Assembly: GCF_000758725.1 (NCBI RefSeq)
Contig: NZ_CP009428.1
Coordinates: forward strand, 4,278,001 to 4,342,000
Origin: Paenibacillus odorifer
GTDB lineage: Bacteria > Bacillota > Bacilli > Paenibacillales > Paenibacillaceae
DNA length: 64,000 nucleotides
Direction: 5' to 3'
Below, in pieces: positions 1 to 7,761 of the stretch. A model generated the notes under the pieces. It saw only the letters and a program-made list of their open reading frames with translations. It ran no database searches and had not been told where the DNA came from. A program made the translations under genes and the position numbers. The stretch's first letter is position 1. Each line of letters begins with the position of its first letter.

Positions 1-494
1 CTTAATGCTTCGACAGTCTTCTCAAGGTTGTTCGACTTGATATGCAAATTTGCGAATGATCTTCCCACGAGATGGCCTCCTCTAATCGCTTTTTTTACTC
101 AGCCGGATTCTATTTATATCCTATTGATCGGCTCTATGAATGTCTCATATTTCCATTATAGTGATCGCTTGTCCTGAGTCTACCTACTTTTCACCTGAAT
201 TTTGGAAATAACCTTCGCAAAGGAAGAGATATAACCTTGTCCGTTCAGCACAATCTCTAGCTCCTTCCCTCCTTCTCGCTTCGCTCACTCATTAAAAAAG
301 GAGGGTATCCCTACGTCAATTTATGACGTTTGGGACACCCTCTGTCGAACTATTCCACATCCTTATTACAGCACTCTCCAACTTTCCGCTCAAAAATTTC
401 CTGTCGTCCCTAATGGTACGGTTCAGCGCGCTGGCTGTAACGGCAAGTTCTGATTTTAACTTACCGTTGTTCGATCAATCCATACTTTGGGCAG
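1..494. other. Non-coding stretch left of the iron gene
   Basis: No convincing gene is visible on either strand. The short open frames here lack a ribosome site and resemble no family I know. The only structured element is the minus-strand terminator at 301-342. The 150 bases between that terminator and the stop codon of the binding-protein gene carry nothing I can identify. Confidence 0.5.
294..342 (-). terminator. Intrinsic terminator of the iron-binding protein gene
   Basis: On the minus strand a long imperfect hairpin is formed by GAGGGT/ACCCTC, TCCC/GGGA and ACGTCA/TGACGT arms. It is followed by a run of six T (plus-strand A 294-299). It lies about 150 bases past the stop of the siderophore-binding protein gene. 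Confidence 0.75.
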
Positions 495-1481
495 TTACCG
501 ACTCGCTGCCTCCATGATCCAGTCGGTCAATTCGTTGATTTGTCTTTTCACGGCGATTGGGTCGCGGTACCAGGATTGGTTCTCCGTCCATAAAAATACC
601 CGATTGTTGCGAATCGGCTCGAGCGTCCCCCAGATCGGATCAGCCTGCAGCGATTCCAAGCTGGCTTCTGTCGTCAGAATCAAATAATCACCCATGTACT
701 CCGAAAGTTTCTCCAGCGAAAATTCATAGTAGGATTCTTTCAGCATAAATTCTGGAACCGTCGTCGGCGGTTTCAGCCCCATTATTTCATACATTAGCCG
801 GCCGCCTCGTCCCGACTTCGGACCAAAAAGGCTCACGTTTCCATCGTACTCTTGCATAATTGAAAGCGTCTCTCCTTCGGGAACGGCTTGTTGGACTTTC
901 TCCCGAATGTCTGCAATGTCCTTCTCGAATTGTTCGTTCCATTTCTCCGCTTCCTCGCGTTTATCCAGCAAGTCGCCGAAATACATCATTTCCTCCTGAA
1001 TGGATGCAAACTGATTGTAAGGAACAGATACCGTAGGTGCGATCATCTGATATTTATCGACTACCTCAGGCTGTGGATTATGCGTTATGATTAAATCCGG
1101 ATTGAGCTCCAGCAGCTTCTCTAATGAGTCACCTACATCCGTCACGACGTCCAGCATTCCCTCAAGATAAGGACTCGACATCAAGAACGATTCGGCTGCG
1201 ATCGGCTGGACTTCCAGCGCAAGTACGGTGCCGAGATAAGAAATTGCCGCTACGCGCTGAGGATGTGCAGGAACCTCGACATCGCCGAAAGCAGTCTTAA
1301 CTACCTTGATCTCCGAAGATGTCAAAACCTCTGACTCTTGGGTGACCATGGTTGGAGAAGCGCTGACGGCAACCTGGCTGTTCGTTGCGCCTCCGTTGTT
1401 CACCGCCCCACCACAAGCTGTTAACATCACGGTCAAACATAACAGCATCACTGCATAAAAACTTCTGGTTGCTCTAGTCAT
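495..1481 (-). CDS. Siderophore ABC transporter substrate-binding lipoprotein (internal start)
   Basis: Alternative, probably real, second translation unit inside the long frame. It is 328 aa. The N-terminus is a classical lipoprotein signal: basic n-region (TRATR), a hydrophobic stretch and lipobox L-T-A-C followed by GG. The rest is a two-lobed FecB/FhuD-type binding fold, with 'NPDLIITHNPQP' and 'EKWNEQFEKDIADIRE' segments typical of class III binding proteins. The ATG at 1481 has an AGGATGGGG-like ribosome site 6-10 bases upstream. Expected role: capture of ferric siderophore at the outer membrane face and delivery to an ABC permease. No permease or ATPase gene is present in this window, so its partner lies elsewhere or left of the window. 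Confidence 0.65.
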   Translation of the reverse strand: MTRATRSFYAVMLLCLTVMLTACGGAVNNGGATNSQVAVSASPTMVTQESEVLTSSEIKVVKTAFGDVEVPAHPQRVAAISYLGTVLALEVQPIAAESFLMSSPYLEGMLDVVTDVGDSLEKLLELNPDLIITHNPQPEVVDKYQMIAPTVSVPYNQFASIQEEMMYFGDLLDKREEAEKWNEQFEKDIADIREKVQQAVPEGETLSIMQEYDGNVSLFGPKSGRGGRLMYEIMGLKPPTTVPEFMLKESYYEFSLEKLSEYMGDYLILTTEASLESLQADPIWGTLEPIRNNRVFLWTENQSWYRDPIAVKRQINELTDWIMEAASR

Positions 1482-2426
1482 TTTATTCGCCCCATCCTGT
1501 TGAAATTGATAATCAATATCACTCACATAAAAAGGATAGCTTAATGACCGGCTTAGAACAACGGACGATTGTGACATATTCCTTGCATAATCTGAAACGA
1601 ACTGGCCGTATCGTTTACGATATTGGCCTGGCGTCATGCCGACATACTTTTTGAACATGCGGCTGAAATAAATGAGGTCCGGATAACCGACATGTGATGC
1701 TATTTCCTGTTGCGTTGCTATCGTGCCGGCCAGCAGAGCCTTCGCATCTTCCATTCGGAAACGAATGACGTAGTCCAGCGGACTGAGCCCCGTCTGTTCT
1801 TTAAATTTTCGCGAAATGTATTGTTGGCTGTAATTCAATTGCCGAGCAAGCTCCTCAAACGAGATCGGCTGGCGGTAATTCCTGGACAAATGCCGAATAA
1901 CTTGCTCCGATAAAGATGGCTCACCGGCTCCGAACAGACGCTCCCTCAGGACAGCGTGAACGAAGCGGATAAAGTCTCCCTTGGCCGACAGCCGGGTCAA
2001 TCCGTCGTCAGAATTAAGCCAACCGTCGCGTATCGTTTGAAGCAGCTCGAGCATGGCCAGCGGTTCGCCAGGCGGGAACCCCCAGCTTTCCAGAAACGGG
2101 TCGGATTCCTCCATCATCATATGAAATTCGCGCGAGGCCGAAGCGGGGAGAGACGCTTTGTAGAGTACGATATATACATTCAGCGCTTCTCGGCTCCGAA
2201 CCGTCACCAAAGAGCCTTTGCCGGCGTGCAGTACATGAAAACGATCGCACAGCCACACCTCATCATCAACCCACAACTCGCCTTGTCCTTGGAAAGCGAA
2301 TATAAATGCGCTTGCTGGCAAACGGTATTGATTCAAATCGTTCTCGGTTCCGGCCTGCTTTAGCCTTACGTCCAGCACACTCATAATCACCTGGTTCCAT
2401 ATTTGTATAAGTTTCAGAACGTCCAT
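495..2426 (-). CDS. AraC-family regulator running in frame into a siderophore-binding protein
   Basis: One 643-codon frame. Residues 1-270 are an AraC-type regulator: a sensor part and a double helix-turn-helix with the typical endings 'SRKFKEQTGLSPLDY' and 'SRMFKKYVGMTPGQY'. About 45 residues of low-complexity linker follow. From residue 316 comes a complete lipoprotein with lipobox LTAC and an iron-siderophore periplasmic-binding domain. AraC-binding-protein fusions such as B. subtilis Btr are known, but as I recall Btr has no internal signal peptide. The linker DNA holds a promoter-like pair and a Fur box, so this is probably two genes joined by loss of a stop codon. Inferred role: siderophore-responsive control of iron uptake. 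Either the ATG at 2426 or a later Met (codon 15) could start it. A Fur-box-like site lies just upstream. Confidence 0.75.
   Translation of the reverse strand: MDVLKLIQIWNQVIMSVLDVRLKQAGTENDLNQYRLPASAFIFAFQGQGELWVDDEVWLCDRFHVLHAGKGSLVTVRSREALNVYIVLYKASLPASASREFHMMMEESDPFLESWGFPPGEPLAMLELLQTIRDGWLNSDDGLTRLSAKGDFIRFVHAVLRERLFGAGEPSLSEQVIRHLSRNYRQPISFEELARQLNYSQQYISRKFKEQTGLSPLDYVIRFRMEDAKALLAGTIATQQEIASHVGYPDLIYFSRMFKKYVGMTPGQYRKRYGQFVSDYARNMSQSSVVLSRSLSYPFYVSDIDYQFQQDGANKMTRATRSFYAVMLLCLTVMLTACGGAVNNGGATNSQVAVSASPTMVTQESEVLTSSEIKVVKTAFGDVEVPAHPQRVAAISYLGTVLALEVQPIAAESFLMSSPYLEGMLDVVTDVGDSLEKLLELNPDLIITHNPQPEVVDKYQMIAPTVSVPYNQFASIQEEMMYFGDLLDKREEAEKWNEQFEKDIADIREKVQQAVPEGETLSIMQEYDGNVSLFGPKSGRGGRLMYEIMGLKPPTTVPEFMLKESYYEFSLEKLSEYMGDYLILTTEASLESLQADPIWGTLEPIRNNRVFLWTENQSWYRDPIAVKRQINELTDWIMEAASR
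1507..1521 (-). promoter_or_regulatory. Fur box inside the AraC-binding protein frame
   Basis: TGATAATCAATATCA on the plus strand is a 7-1-7 inverted repeat matching the Bacillus Fur consensus (TGATAAT-N-ATTATCA) at 14 of 15 positions, counting the free centre. It sits 26 bases before the internal lipoprotein ATG and just downstream of a promoter-like pair, the usual position for iron repression. Confidence 0.7.
1533..1561 (-). promoter_or_regulatory. Putative promoter of the siderophore-binding lipoprotein
   Basis: On the minus strand TTGTTC (1561-1556) and TATCCT (1538-1533) are separated by 17 bases and followed by the Fur box. Each hexamer has two mismatches to the sigma-A consensus, so this is suggestive only. 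Its place inside an open frame supports the two-gene reading. Confidence 0.4.
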
Positions 2427-2459
2427 AGCTGATTCGCAAACTCCCTTTAAATTCTCAAG

Positions 2460-2474
2460 AGATAATCATTCTCA
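2460..2474 (-). promoter_or_regulatory. Fur-box-like site upstream of the AraC regulator
   Basis: AGATAATCATTCTCA matches the 7-1-7 Fur consensus with two mismatches, one per half site. It lies about 35 bases before the AraC start codon. Together with the internal site it places both parts of the frame under iron control. Confidence 0.55.
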
Positions 2475-2601
2475 ATTGAATCATGTTTCTAAACACAATA
2501 ACGAATACATCTAGCGCTGTCAATAAGGTATTGCCGAATGAGACGAGGATGCGAATAGCGAAGCATACGGTTATTTTGCCGGAGTCTAGCCCAAAAGCAA
2601 A

Positions 2602-2641
2602 AGACGCTAGTTCCGCAAACATACGTGCGGAACTAGCGTCT
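2602..2641 (-). terminator. Intrinsic terminator of the MerR gene
   Basis: A perfect 15-base inverted repeat (AGACGCTAGTTCCGC and its complement) with a 10-base loop. On the minus strand it is followed by T-rich TTTGCTTTTGGG. It separates the MerR gene from the iron unit. The remaining sequence between 2475 and 2730 shows no gene. Confidence 0.75.
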
Positions 2642-2730
2642 ATCAATGAATCGTGAGGGCCCTTTCTTTGAACTCTCAATTATCTTAATCATTAGCATAC
2701 TTTTATGTTGCCTGCTTAGTGAATGCCTGC

Positions 2731-3102
2731 TTAGTGAATGCCTGTCTCTTTCGTAAGGGAATTTTTGTAGGCTGCAATTTTGTCTTTCAACATCTTCTCT
2801 GTGGCTGTTAAGTTTCTGATTTGGCTCTGTATAGAGTTACTATGATTCTCAAGAAGGTTCAAGCGGGCTTGGGCCGTATGCTCTCCTTCTAAATATAACT
2901 GCGCATATTCTCTAATTTGTGAGATCGGCATTTGGGTTTGTTTCAACCTCATCACAAATCGCAGCCAAGCAAGATTGGAGTCATCATATATTCTTTCTCC
3001 ATTCGCATTCCGTATCGGAGCAATAATCTTTTCCTTTTCATAATATCTCAGTGTATATGCGGTAATCCCTAGTAATTTGGCTACATCGCTGATCGTATAC
3101 AT
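2731..3102 (-). CDS. MerR-family transcriptional regulator
   Basis: 123 aa from the ATG at 3102, which begins the canonical MerR N-terminus 'MYTISDVAKLLGITAYTLRYYEKEK'-like winged helix-turn-helix (residues 1-70). An antiparallel dimerisation helix with heptad-like spacing follows (about 75-118). There are no conserved C-terminal cysteines, so it is not a metal- or SoxR-type sensor by sequence. The frame could extend to 3156, but the MerR fold starts exactly at the chosen Met. It is divergent from an SDR gene, and the shared region holds a MerR-type promoter with a 19-base spacer and palindrome. It most likely activates that SDR gene in response to an unknown small molecule, possibly an electrophile or aldehyde as in the AdhR/NmlR group. 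Confidence 0.85.
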   Translation of the reverse strand: MYTISDVAKLLGITAYTLRYYEKEKIIAPIRNANGERIYDDSNLAWLRFVMRLKQTQMPISQIREYAQLYLEGEHTAQARLNLLENHSNSIQSQIRNLTATEKMLKDKIAAYKNSLTKETGIH

Positions 3103-3156
3103 ACAAGCCCCCGAATCTATGTTGATTTTAAGAGTCCCCATAATTATAAAAAACAT

Positions 3157-3187
3157 TTGACTTAGAGTAAACTCTAAGCTTTATGAT
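3157..3187 (+). promoter_or_regulatory. MerR-type promoter and operator of the SDR gene
   Basis: TTGACT (3157-3162) and TATGAT (3182-3187) are separated by an over-long 19-base spacer. The spacer region holds a perfect inverted repeat, CTTAGAGT-AA-ACTCTAAG (3161-3178). This is the classical architecture of promoters activated by MerR-family proteins through DNA untwisting. Confidence 0.8.
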
Positions 3188-3237
3188 TACATCGTTGTTG
3201 AAACACTAAATATTCTTGTAAAAACGGAGGAATTCAC

Positions 3238-3996
3238 ATGAAATATACTGTAGTTACAGGCGCCAGTTCAGGTATAGGTTATGAAACCGCTCTAGCCTTT
3301 GCGGCTCGCGGTAAAAACTTAATTGTTATAGCCCGCAGAAGGGAGCAACTGGAGGAGCTAAAATCTGAAATCAATCATAACTACCCCGATGTAGTTGTCG
3401 TTATTCGAGTGACTGACTTATCCGTTTCTAGTAATGCTTATAAGCTTTATGAGGATCTACAAGGGTTCGAAATCGAAACTTGGATCAACAATGCGGGATT
3501 TGGAAATTTCGCTTCAGTGGCCAAGCAAGATTTAGATAAAATTTCTGCAATGCTGCATCTGAACATTGAATCGTTGACGATCCTTTCCTCTCTATTCGTT
3601 CGTGATTACTCCAATGTTGAAGGAACACAATTAATCAACGTTTCATCCGGTGGCGGCTATACGATTGTGGGAAATGCCATTACGTACTGTGCGACTAAGT
3701 TCTATGTGAGTGCCTTTACTGAAGGACTCTCTCATGAGTTGAAGAGTCAAGGTGCACTTATGCAGGCTAAAGTGCTGGCACCTGCCGCAACAGAAACAGA
3801 ATTCGCGAAGCTTTCTTTCGATGTCCCCGAATTCGAATATCATGGGACTGTGCCGAAATATCATACCGCGAAGGAAATGGCTGTATTCATGCTTGATCTG
3901 TATGACAACGATCATGTTGTGGGGATTGTTAATGGTTTGACGTACGAGTTCGAGTTGAGAGATACCCTCTATAATTATGTGGCGAGCACGCGATAA
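3238..3996 (+). CDS. Short-chain dehydrogenase/reductase (SDR)
   Basis: 252 aa. It has the N-terminal nucleotide-binding motif TGASSGIG (residues 6-13), NNAG at about 84-87, a catalytic Ser in the 'INVSSGGGY' strand, and the YxxxK pair in 'YCATKFYVS' (about 150-154). This is a complete classical SDR, NAD(P)-dependent and cytoplasmic. Substrate cannot be told from sequence. The ATG is preceded by CGGAGGAATTCAC, a strong ribosome site. It is transcribed from a MerR-type promoter and is the only gene in its unit; the inferred role is reduction of a compound sensed by the neighbouring MerR regulator. Confidence 0.9.
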   Translation: MKYTVVTGASSGIGYETALAFAARGKNLIVIARRREQLEELKSEINHNYPDVVVVIRVTDLSVSSNAYKLYEDLQGFEIETWINNAGFGNFASVAKQDLDKISAMLHLNIESLTILSSLFVRDYSNVEGTQLINVSSGGGYTIVGNAITYCATKFYVSAFTEGLSHELKSQGALMQAKVLAPAATETEFAKLSFDVPEFEYHGTVPKYHTAKEMAVFMLDLYDNDHVVGIVNGLTYEFELRDTLYNYVASTR

Positions 3997-4085
3997 GTTC
4001 ATCTCGTAATGGCAAGTTAAGAAGCATGATCATCCTTTACGGATCGCCGTGCTTCGACAATGATGTATCTCCTAAATCCCCTATC

Positions 4086-4123
4086 AAAAAAAGGCTGCCA
4101 ATCCCTTATGGGCGGCAACCTTT
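4086..4123 (-). terminator. Bidirectional terminator between SDR and hcp
   Basis: Imperfect hairpin AAAGGcTGCC / GGCAaCCTTT with a T-run on the minus side (plus-strand A 4086-4092) and a weaker ATTTTT on the plus side. It can serve both convergent genes. Confidence 0.7.
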
Positions 4124-4133
4124 GATTTTTACT

Positions 4134-5426
4134 CTACGACAACGCCAACATCGCGTTCATATCTTCCTCAGCAGTAGTAATTAGCTTCAATCCAAAAAGC
4201 TCTACCAACACATCCAGTACACCTGGCGAGATGAACTCGGGTGGCTTTGGTCCGATGCGGATGTCCTGAATGCCGAGACTGAACAAGCCTAGCAGAATGG
4301 CCACTGCTTTTTGCTCAAACCAAGACAGCACGATGCTGACAGGCAGCTCGTTCACCGTACACTCAAATGCCTCAGCCAGAGCCATGGCAATCTTCACTGT
4401 AGAACCGGAATTATTACATTGCCCAAGGTCAATGTAACGCGGAATACCGGTGTCTCCAACGGTGCCATAATCTACGTCATTAAAGCGGAACTTTCCGCAA
4501 GAAGTAGTTAAAATGACGGTATCGTTCGGTAAGGAAGTCGCCAACTCACGGTAGTAATTCCCGCCCGTACCTGGCGCATCACAGCCTGCAATGACGAAAA
4601 ACCGGCGGATATGCCCGTCTTTGACTGCTTGAATGATCTCTGGTGCTAACCCGATTACAGTTTCATGATGATATCCGGTCGTGAGTACCAGATCTGACTC
4701 TACATCAGCCGCAGGTAGGGACAACGCTCGATTAATTAGTGGGGAGAAGTCGTCGCCCGTTATTTTCTCTACACCTTCCAGCCCCGCTACTTCATATGAG
4801 AAAAAGCGGTCTGCATAAGTGCCTTTAATCGGCATTACACAGTTTGTGGTAGCAAGAATTGCACCGGGAAACTGCTCAAACAATCTACGCTGATCATACC
4901 ACGCTTTGCCGATGTTGCCTTTAAGATGCTTATACTTTTTGAGTGCAGGATATCCATGCGCAGGCAGCATTTCTGAGTGAGTATAAATGTTGATGCCTTT
5001 CCCCTCTGTCTGCCGCAGTAATTCCTCCAACGCATATAAATTATGTCCAGTCACAACAATACATTGACCTTCAATTTTGTTCTGACTGACTGTGATTGGT
5101 TGCGGAATGCCAAAGCGGTCCGTATGCGCACGATCCAGTACATCCATGATGCGCACCGCCGCATCTCCGACCTTCATCGCCATCTCCAAATGTTCCTGCG
5201 TATTAAAGTTGGAATTGGTCAACGTCATATACAAAGCTTCGTGGGTGATACGATCCACCTCGGGGTCGCTATATCCTAGCTGCCGGGCATGTGTCGCATA
5301 AGCTGCAATTCCTTTTAATGCAAAAATCATCGTATCTTGTAAACTCGCAATGGTTTCATTTTTGCCACATACCCCTACAACGGTGCATCCGCCATTCGGT
5401 GTCTGTTCACATTGGTAACAAAACAT
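4134..5426 (-). CDS. hcp: Hybrid-cluster protein (hydroxylamine reductase), short form
   Basis: 430 aa. The N-terminus has four cysteines in CxxC-x7-C-x5-C spacing (C3, C6, C14, C20), the ligand set expected for a [4Fe-4S] cluster. Further family signatures are 'VTGHNLYALEELL', 'TTNCVMP', 'AGCDAPGTGGNYY' and 'TTSCGKFRF', which supply hybrid-cluster ligands. The length of about 430 aa instead of about 550 suggests the class III form lacking one helical domain, usually seen in archaea and Thermotoga-like bacteria. The ATG at 5426 is chosen because GGAGG lies 7 bases upstream; the frame continues to 5468 without support. Likely role: NO or hydroxylamine reduction under low oxygen. Confidence 0.9.
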   Translation of the reverse strand: MFCYQCEQTPNGGCTVVGVCGKNETIASLQDTMIFALKGIAAYATHARQLGYSDPEVDRITHEALYMTLTNSNFNTQEHLEMAMKVGDAAVRIMDVLDRAHTDRFGIPQPITVSQNKIEGQCIVVTGHNLYALEELLRQTEGKGINIYTHSEMLPAHGYPALKKYKHLKGNIGKAWYDQRRLFEQFPGAILATTNCVMPIKGTYADRFFSYEVAGLEGVEKITGDDFSPLINRALSLPAADVESDLVLTTGYHHETVIGLAPEIIQAVKDGHIRRFFVIAGCDAPGTGGNYYRELATSLPNDTVILTTSCGKFRFNDVDYGTVGDTGIPRYIDLGQCNNSGSTVKIAMALAEAFECTVNELPVSIVLSWFEQKAVAILLGLFSLGIQDIRIGPKPPEFISPGVLDVLVELFGLKLITTAEEDMNAMLALS

Positions 5427-5519
5427 ATCGTTATCCTCCATATCTAGATAATCATTCGTTACTTCCAACGTAACAGAACACCAAACCTTGAGTTGTGATT
5501 ACACACACATTTTTTTAGA

Positions 5520-6920
5520 TCAAGCAGATTTAAATGACCTTCTATTTATAACAATCATTAGTACAATAACGCCTAAACAAATGAAAATATTAATCTCAAA
5601 AACCAATTTGTACGCCTGCAACTGACTCCCTTGTCCTGTCCCTCCACTCATCACACCAAGTCCAAGTGCTGAGCCAAAGACCATCCCCGCATTTCTTGTT
5701 AAAGCAATTAATCCGCCAATCGAACCTACGTGTTCCCGAGGCGTCTGCTGCATAATAAAGCTATTATTAGGAGAGGCAATGAGCCCCATACCAAGGCCTA
5801 TAAGAGATAGAATCGCCGCGATTCCATAAACCGGTATATGGTCTAAATACACCAGCAACAAGATAAACCCGCTTCCCATACAGCTCAGTCCCATAAGCAT
5901 CAGACGATGAGAGCCATAACGGTCGGAACAGTAGCCTGCGAGAGGACCTGCAAACGCCAAGGCAATGGGATAAGCCGCCATAATATATCCTGTCGTAGAT
6001 GACGAGAACGGAACCGCCGCCCCCATCAAATAAAATGGAATAAGGACAAGCAATGTATTAGACAGAATAAAAGAGGCACAGCTAACGATCAAGCCTCCCG
6101 CTACAGTTGGAATTTTCAAAGCTTGTAAGGGTAGAAAAGGATTCTTTTGCTTCCGTTCCCAGAATAGAAAAGTAATCAGTAACAAGAACCCCCCCACCAA
6201 ACTTGTCATCGTCCACACGGACACCCAGCCCCATTTGCTCCCATTTGTTATTACGAGAAGAACCAAGGTGATGAATGCCATAAACAAGCTGGCCCCCACG
6301 AAGCTGATAGCACCCGGTTTGCGCTCTTGCACACGGTTGGGTATGTACCGATATGCCATAATTGTAGCCACAATCGCCACAGGAACATGGATTAAAAATA
6401 ACCATTTCCAGCTCAGCCACTCTGCAATCAAACCTCCCGCTATAGGTCCCGTCATCCCGCCCAGTGCGACAGCTGTACTTAAAATTCCGAGTGCACGTCC
6501 TCTTTGCTCTTTCGGCATATGAATGGTGATGAGCGCAATATTAGTTGCTTGGAAAATCGCAGCTCCTACTCCCTGTATAACTCTGAGCGTTAGCAATATT
6601 GGTAAATTAGGTGAAAAAGCGACCAGGATGGAACCCACAGTAAAGATCACAAATCCAAGATTGTGAATCCGGCGAAAACCATAACGGTCGCCCAGTTTCC
6701 CCATAACAGGAAGAAGTGCCGTAATCACTAGCAGATACCCTGTTGTGATCCATAATCCCTTCCCAAGCTCTGTCTGAAAATAATCCACAATAAAAGGAAG
6801 CGACACATTCACAATTCCGGCTGTAAAATGGGAAATAAACGCCCCCATACAAATAGCCGCCATCATCCCCAGCCGCTGCCCGTGTCTGCTTTTAAACTCT
6901 ATATCTTTTGCTGCTATCAT
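5520..6920 (-). CDS. MFS drug transporter, DHA2 (EmrB/QacA) type
   Basis: About 466 aa from the ATG at 6920, which has GGGACGGG just upstream; an ATG at 6941 in the same frame lacks a ribosome site. The protein is almost entirely hydrophobic with about 14 predicted membrane segments. It carries the MFS motif A 'GKLGDRYGFRR' between helices 2 and 3, the 'RVIQGVGAAIF' motif B, and an antiporter-like motif C segment 'GMTGPIAGGLI'. Proton-driven drug efflux in the cytoplasmic membrane is expected. It is upstream of hcp on the same strand with about 90 bases between, so cotranscription is possible but not shown. Confidence 0.85.
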   Translation of the reverse strand: MIAAKDIEFKSRHGQRLGMMAAICMGAFISHFTAGIVNVSLPFIVDYFQTELGKGLWITTGYLLVITALLPVMGKLGDRYGFRRIHNLGFVIFTVGSILVAFSPNLPILLTLRVIQGVGAAIFQATNIALITIHMPKEQRGRALGILSTAVALGGMTGPIAGGLIAEWLSWKWLFLIHVPVAIVATIMAYRYIPNRVQERKPGAISFVGASLFMAFITLVLLVITNGSKWGWVSVWTMTSLVGGFLLLITFLFWERKQKNPFLPLQALKIPTVAGGLIVSCASFILSNTLLVLIPFYLMGAAVPFSSSTTGYIMAAYPIALAFAGPLAGYCSDRYGSHRLMLMGLSCMGSGFILLLVYLDHIPVYGIAAILSLIGLGMGLIASPNNSFIMQQTPREHVGSIGGLIALTRNAGMVFGSALGLGVMSGGTGQGSQLQAYKLVFEINIFICLGVIVLMIVINRRSFKSA

Positions 6921-7072
6921 GTTGATCCCGTCCCTACTCATATTGTTTAAGAATTACTAACAATTATAAGTAGATCCCTTGCAAGAACAATCCCATAAAG
7001 ATGGGATGGAAATGGTTTAGGCGAATATGTCTATCAGAATAGGTGAGGAAAATCAGAGGTAATGCAAAACAG

Positions 7073-7099
7073 CAAAAAGCGGCACATTTAAGTGCCGCC
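7073..7099 (-). terminator. Terminator of the isochorismatase-like gene
   Basis: Hairpin GGCGGCAC-TTAAAT-GTGCCGCT on the minus strand followed by TTTTTG. It lies immediately after the stop codon at 7109. Confidence 0.8.
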
Positions 7100-7108
7100 T
7101 CTGAATTA

Positions 7109-7666
7109 TTATCTATAAGAGTCATGCGTTGGGCGAAACAAATCTTCTTCGGAACTTCTGACCATAGAAAAATGTTCGACATTGTAGTGCCCATGTAATG
7201 TTTTATTGTGATGCTTGATGATTTGTTCTGCACTTAAAACATCATTGCCCGTTGTAGAATGACCATCTCCGACCAATGTAACATCCATGCCGCTAACCGT
7301 AGCCGTCCGAACCGCAGTATCGATGCAGTGTTGAGTTTTACATCCCATAATGACCACATGCTCAATCTGCTGATCTTTCAGATATTGTAGCAGTTCAGTT
7401 CCGTGAAAAGAATTCGTTGCCAGCTTATCAAAGATTTTGGCATTTACAGACCTATTGATTTCATTGTGCACTTGAAAGCCTGCACCTGTTCCTTCAGCGA
7501 CATCAAGATCCCTAACAAACACAACTTCGACATTGGCTTCTTTTGCTTGTTCAATCACTTTATTAATATTCCGGATAAGCTGCTCTTTATTGAATACCGC
7601 ACTTTCCTTTTCGTTTCCATCCATTAATTCTTGTTGTGCATCGATGATTAATAATACCTGATTCAA
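7109..7666 (-). CDS. Isochorismatase-family cysteine hydrolase
   Basis: 185 aa. The catalytic triad of the family is visible: Asp in 'LLIIDAQQ' (D9), Lys in the 'KIFDKLATNSF' segment, and Cys in 'MGCKTQHCIDTA', with the hydrophobic strand before it. Members hydrolyse isochorismate, nicotinamide or N-carbamoyl compounds, and the substrate is not predictable. The start codon is TTG at 7666. It is preceded by AAGGGGA, and that site lies in a 6-base-pair stem (TTCCCC/GGGGAA), so it may be masked. A 16-codon open frame with a strong ribosome site is just upstream, an arrangement typical of translational attenuation. Confidence 0.85.
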   Translation of the reverse strand: MNQVLLIIDAQQELMDGNEKESAVFNKEQLIRNINKVIEQAKEANVEVVFVRDLDVAEGTGAGFQVHNEINRSVNAKIFDKLATNSFHGTELLQYLKDQQIEHVVIMGCKTQHCIDTAVRTATVSGMDVTLVGDGHSTTGNDVLSAEQIIKHHNKTLHGHYNVEHFSMVRSSEEDLFRPTHDSYR

Positions 7667-7672
7667 ATGATT

Positions 7673-7695
7673 TTCCCCTTTCGAATGGTGGGGAA
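7673..7695 (-). promoter_or_regulatory. Hairpin masking the ribosome site of the isochorismatase-like gene
   Basis: On the minus strand TTCCCC (7695-7690) can pair with GGGGAA (7678-7673) across an 11-base loop. The GGGG of the gene's ribosome site is inside the stem. The stem starts 15 bases after the stop codon of the upstream 16-codon frame, so a ribosome stalled there could plausibly influence folding. Confidence 0.45.
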
Positions 7696-7710
7696 CGCTA
7701 ACACGCTTGA

Positions 7711-7761
7711 TCAGTTAAACGTTTTCCCCATATAATTTTGCAAGCTGACATTGTTTTTCAT
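7711..7761 (-). CDS. 16-codon leader-like small ORF (MKNNVSLQNYMGKTFN)
   Basis: The ATG at 7761 has GGGAGG 8 bases upstream, one of the best ribosome sites in the window. The frame ends at TGA after 16 codons. I recognise no family. It precedes the TTG-started isochorismatase-like gene by 44 bases and is followed by a hairpin that covers that gene's ribosome site. It may be a regulatory leader, or a short secreted or signalling peptide. AT-rich sequence upstream (around 7780-7830) contains TATAAG/TATAAT-like boxes but no clear -35. Confidence 0.5.
   Translation of the reverse strand: MKNNVSLQNYMGKTFN

Noticed and set aside
2455..2679. Minus-strand 74-codon frame between MerR and AraC
   Set aside because: It contains the perfect 15-base terminator hairpin and has no ribosome site.
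5470..5515. TGTG-ATTA-CACA dyad upstream of hcp as FNR or Rex site
   Set aside because: Half sites are too short and do not match TGTGA-N6-TCACA or the Rex consensus.
6964..7233. Minus-strand 89-codon frame downstream of the isochorismatase-like gene
   Set aside because: It overlaps the 3' end of that gene in another frame and crosses its terminator hairpin; no ribosome site.
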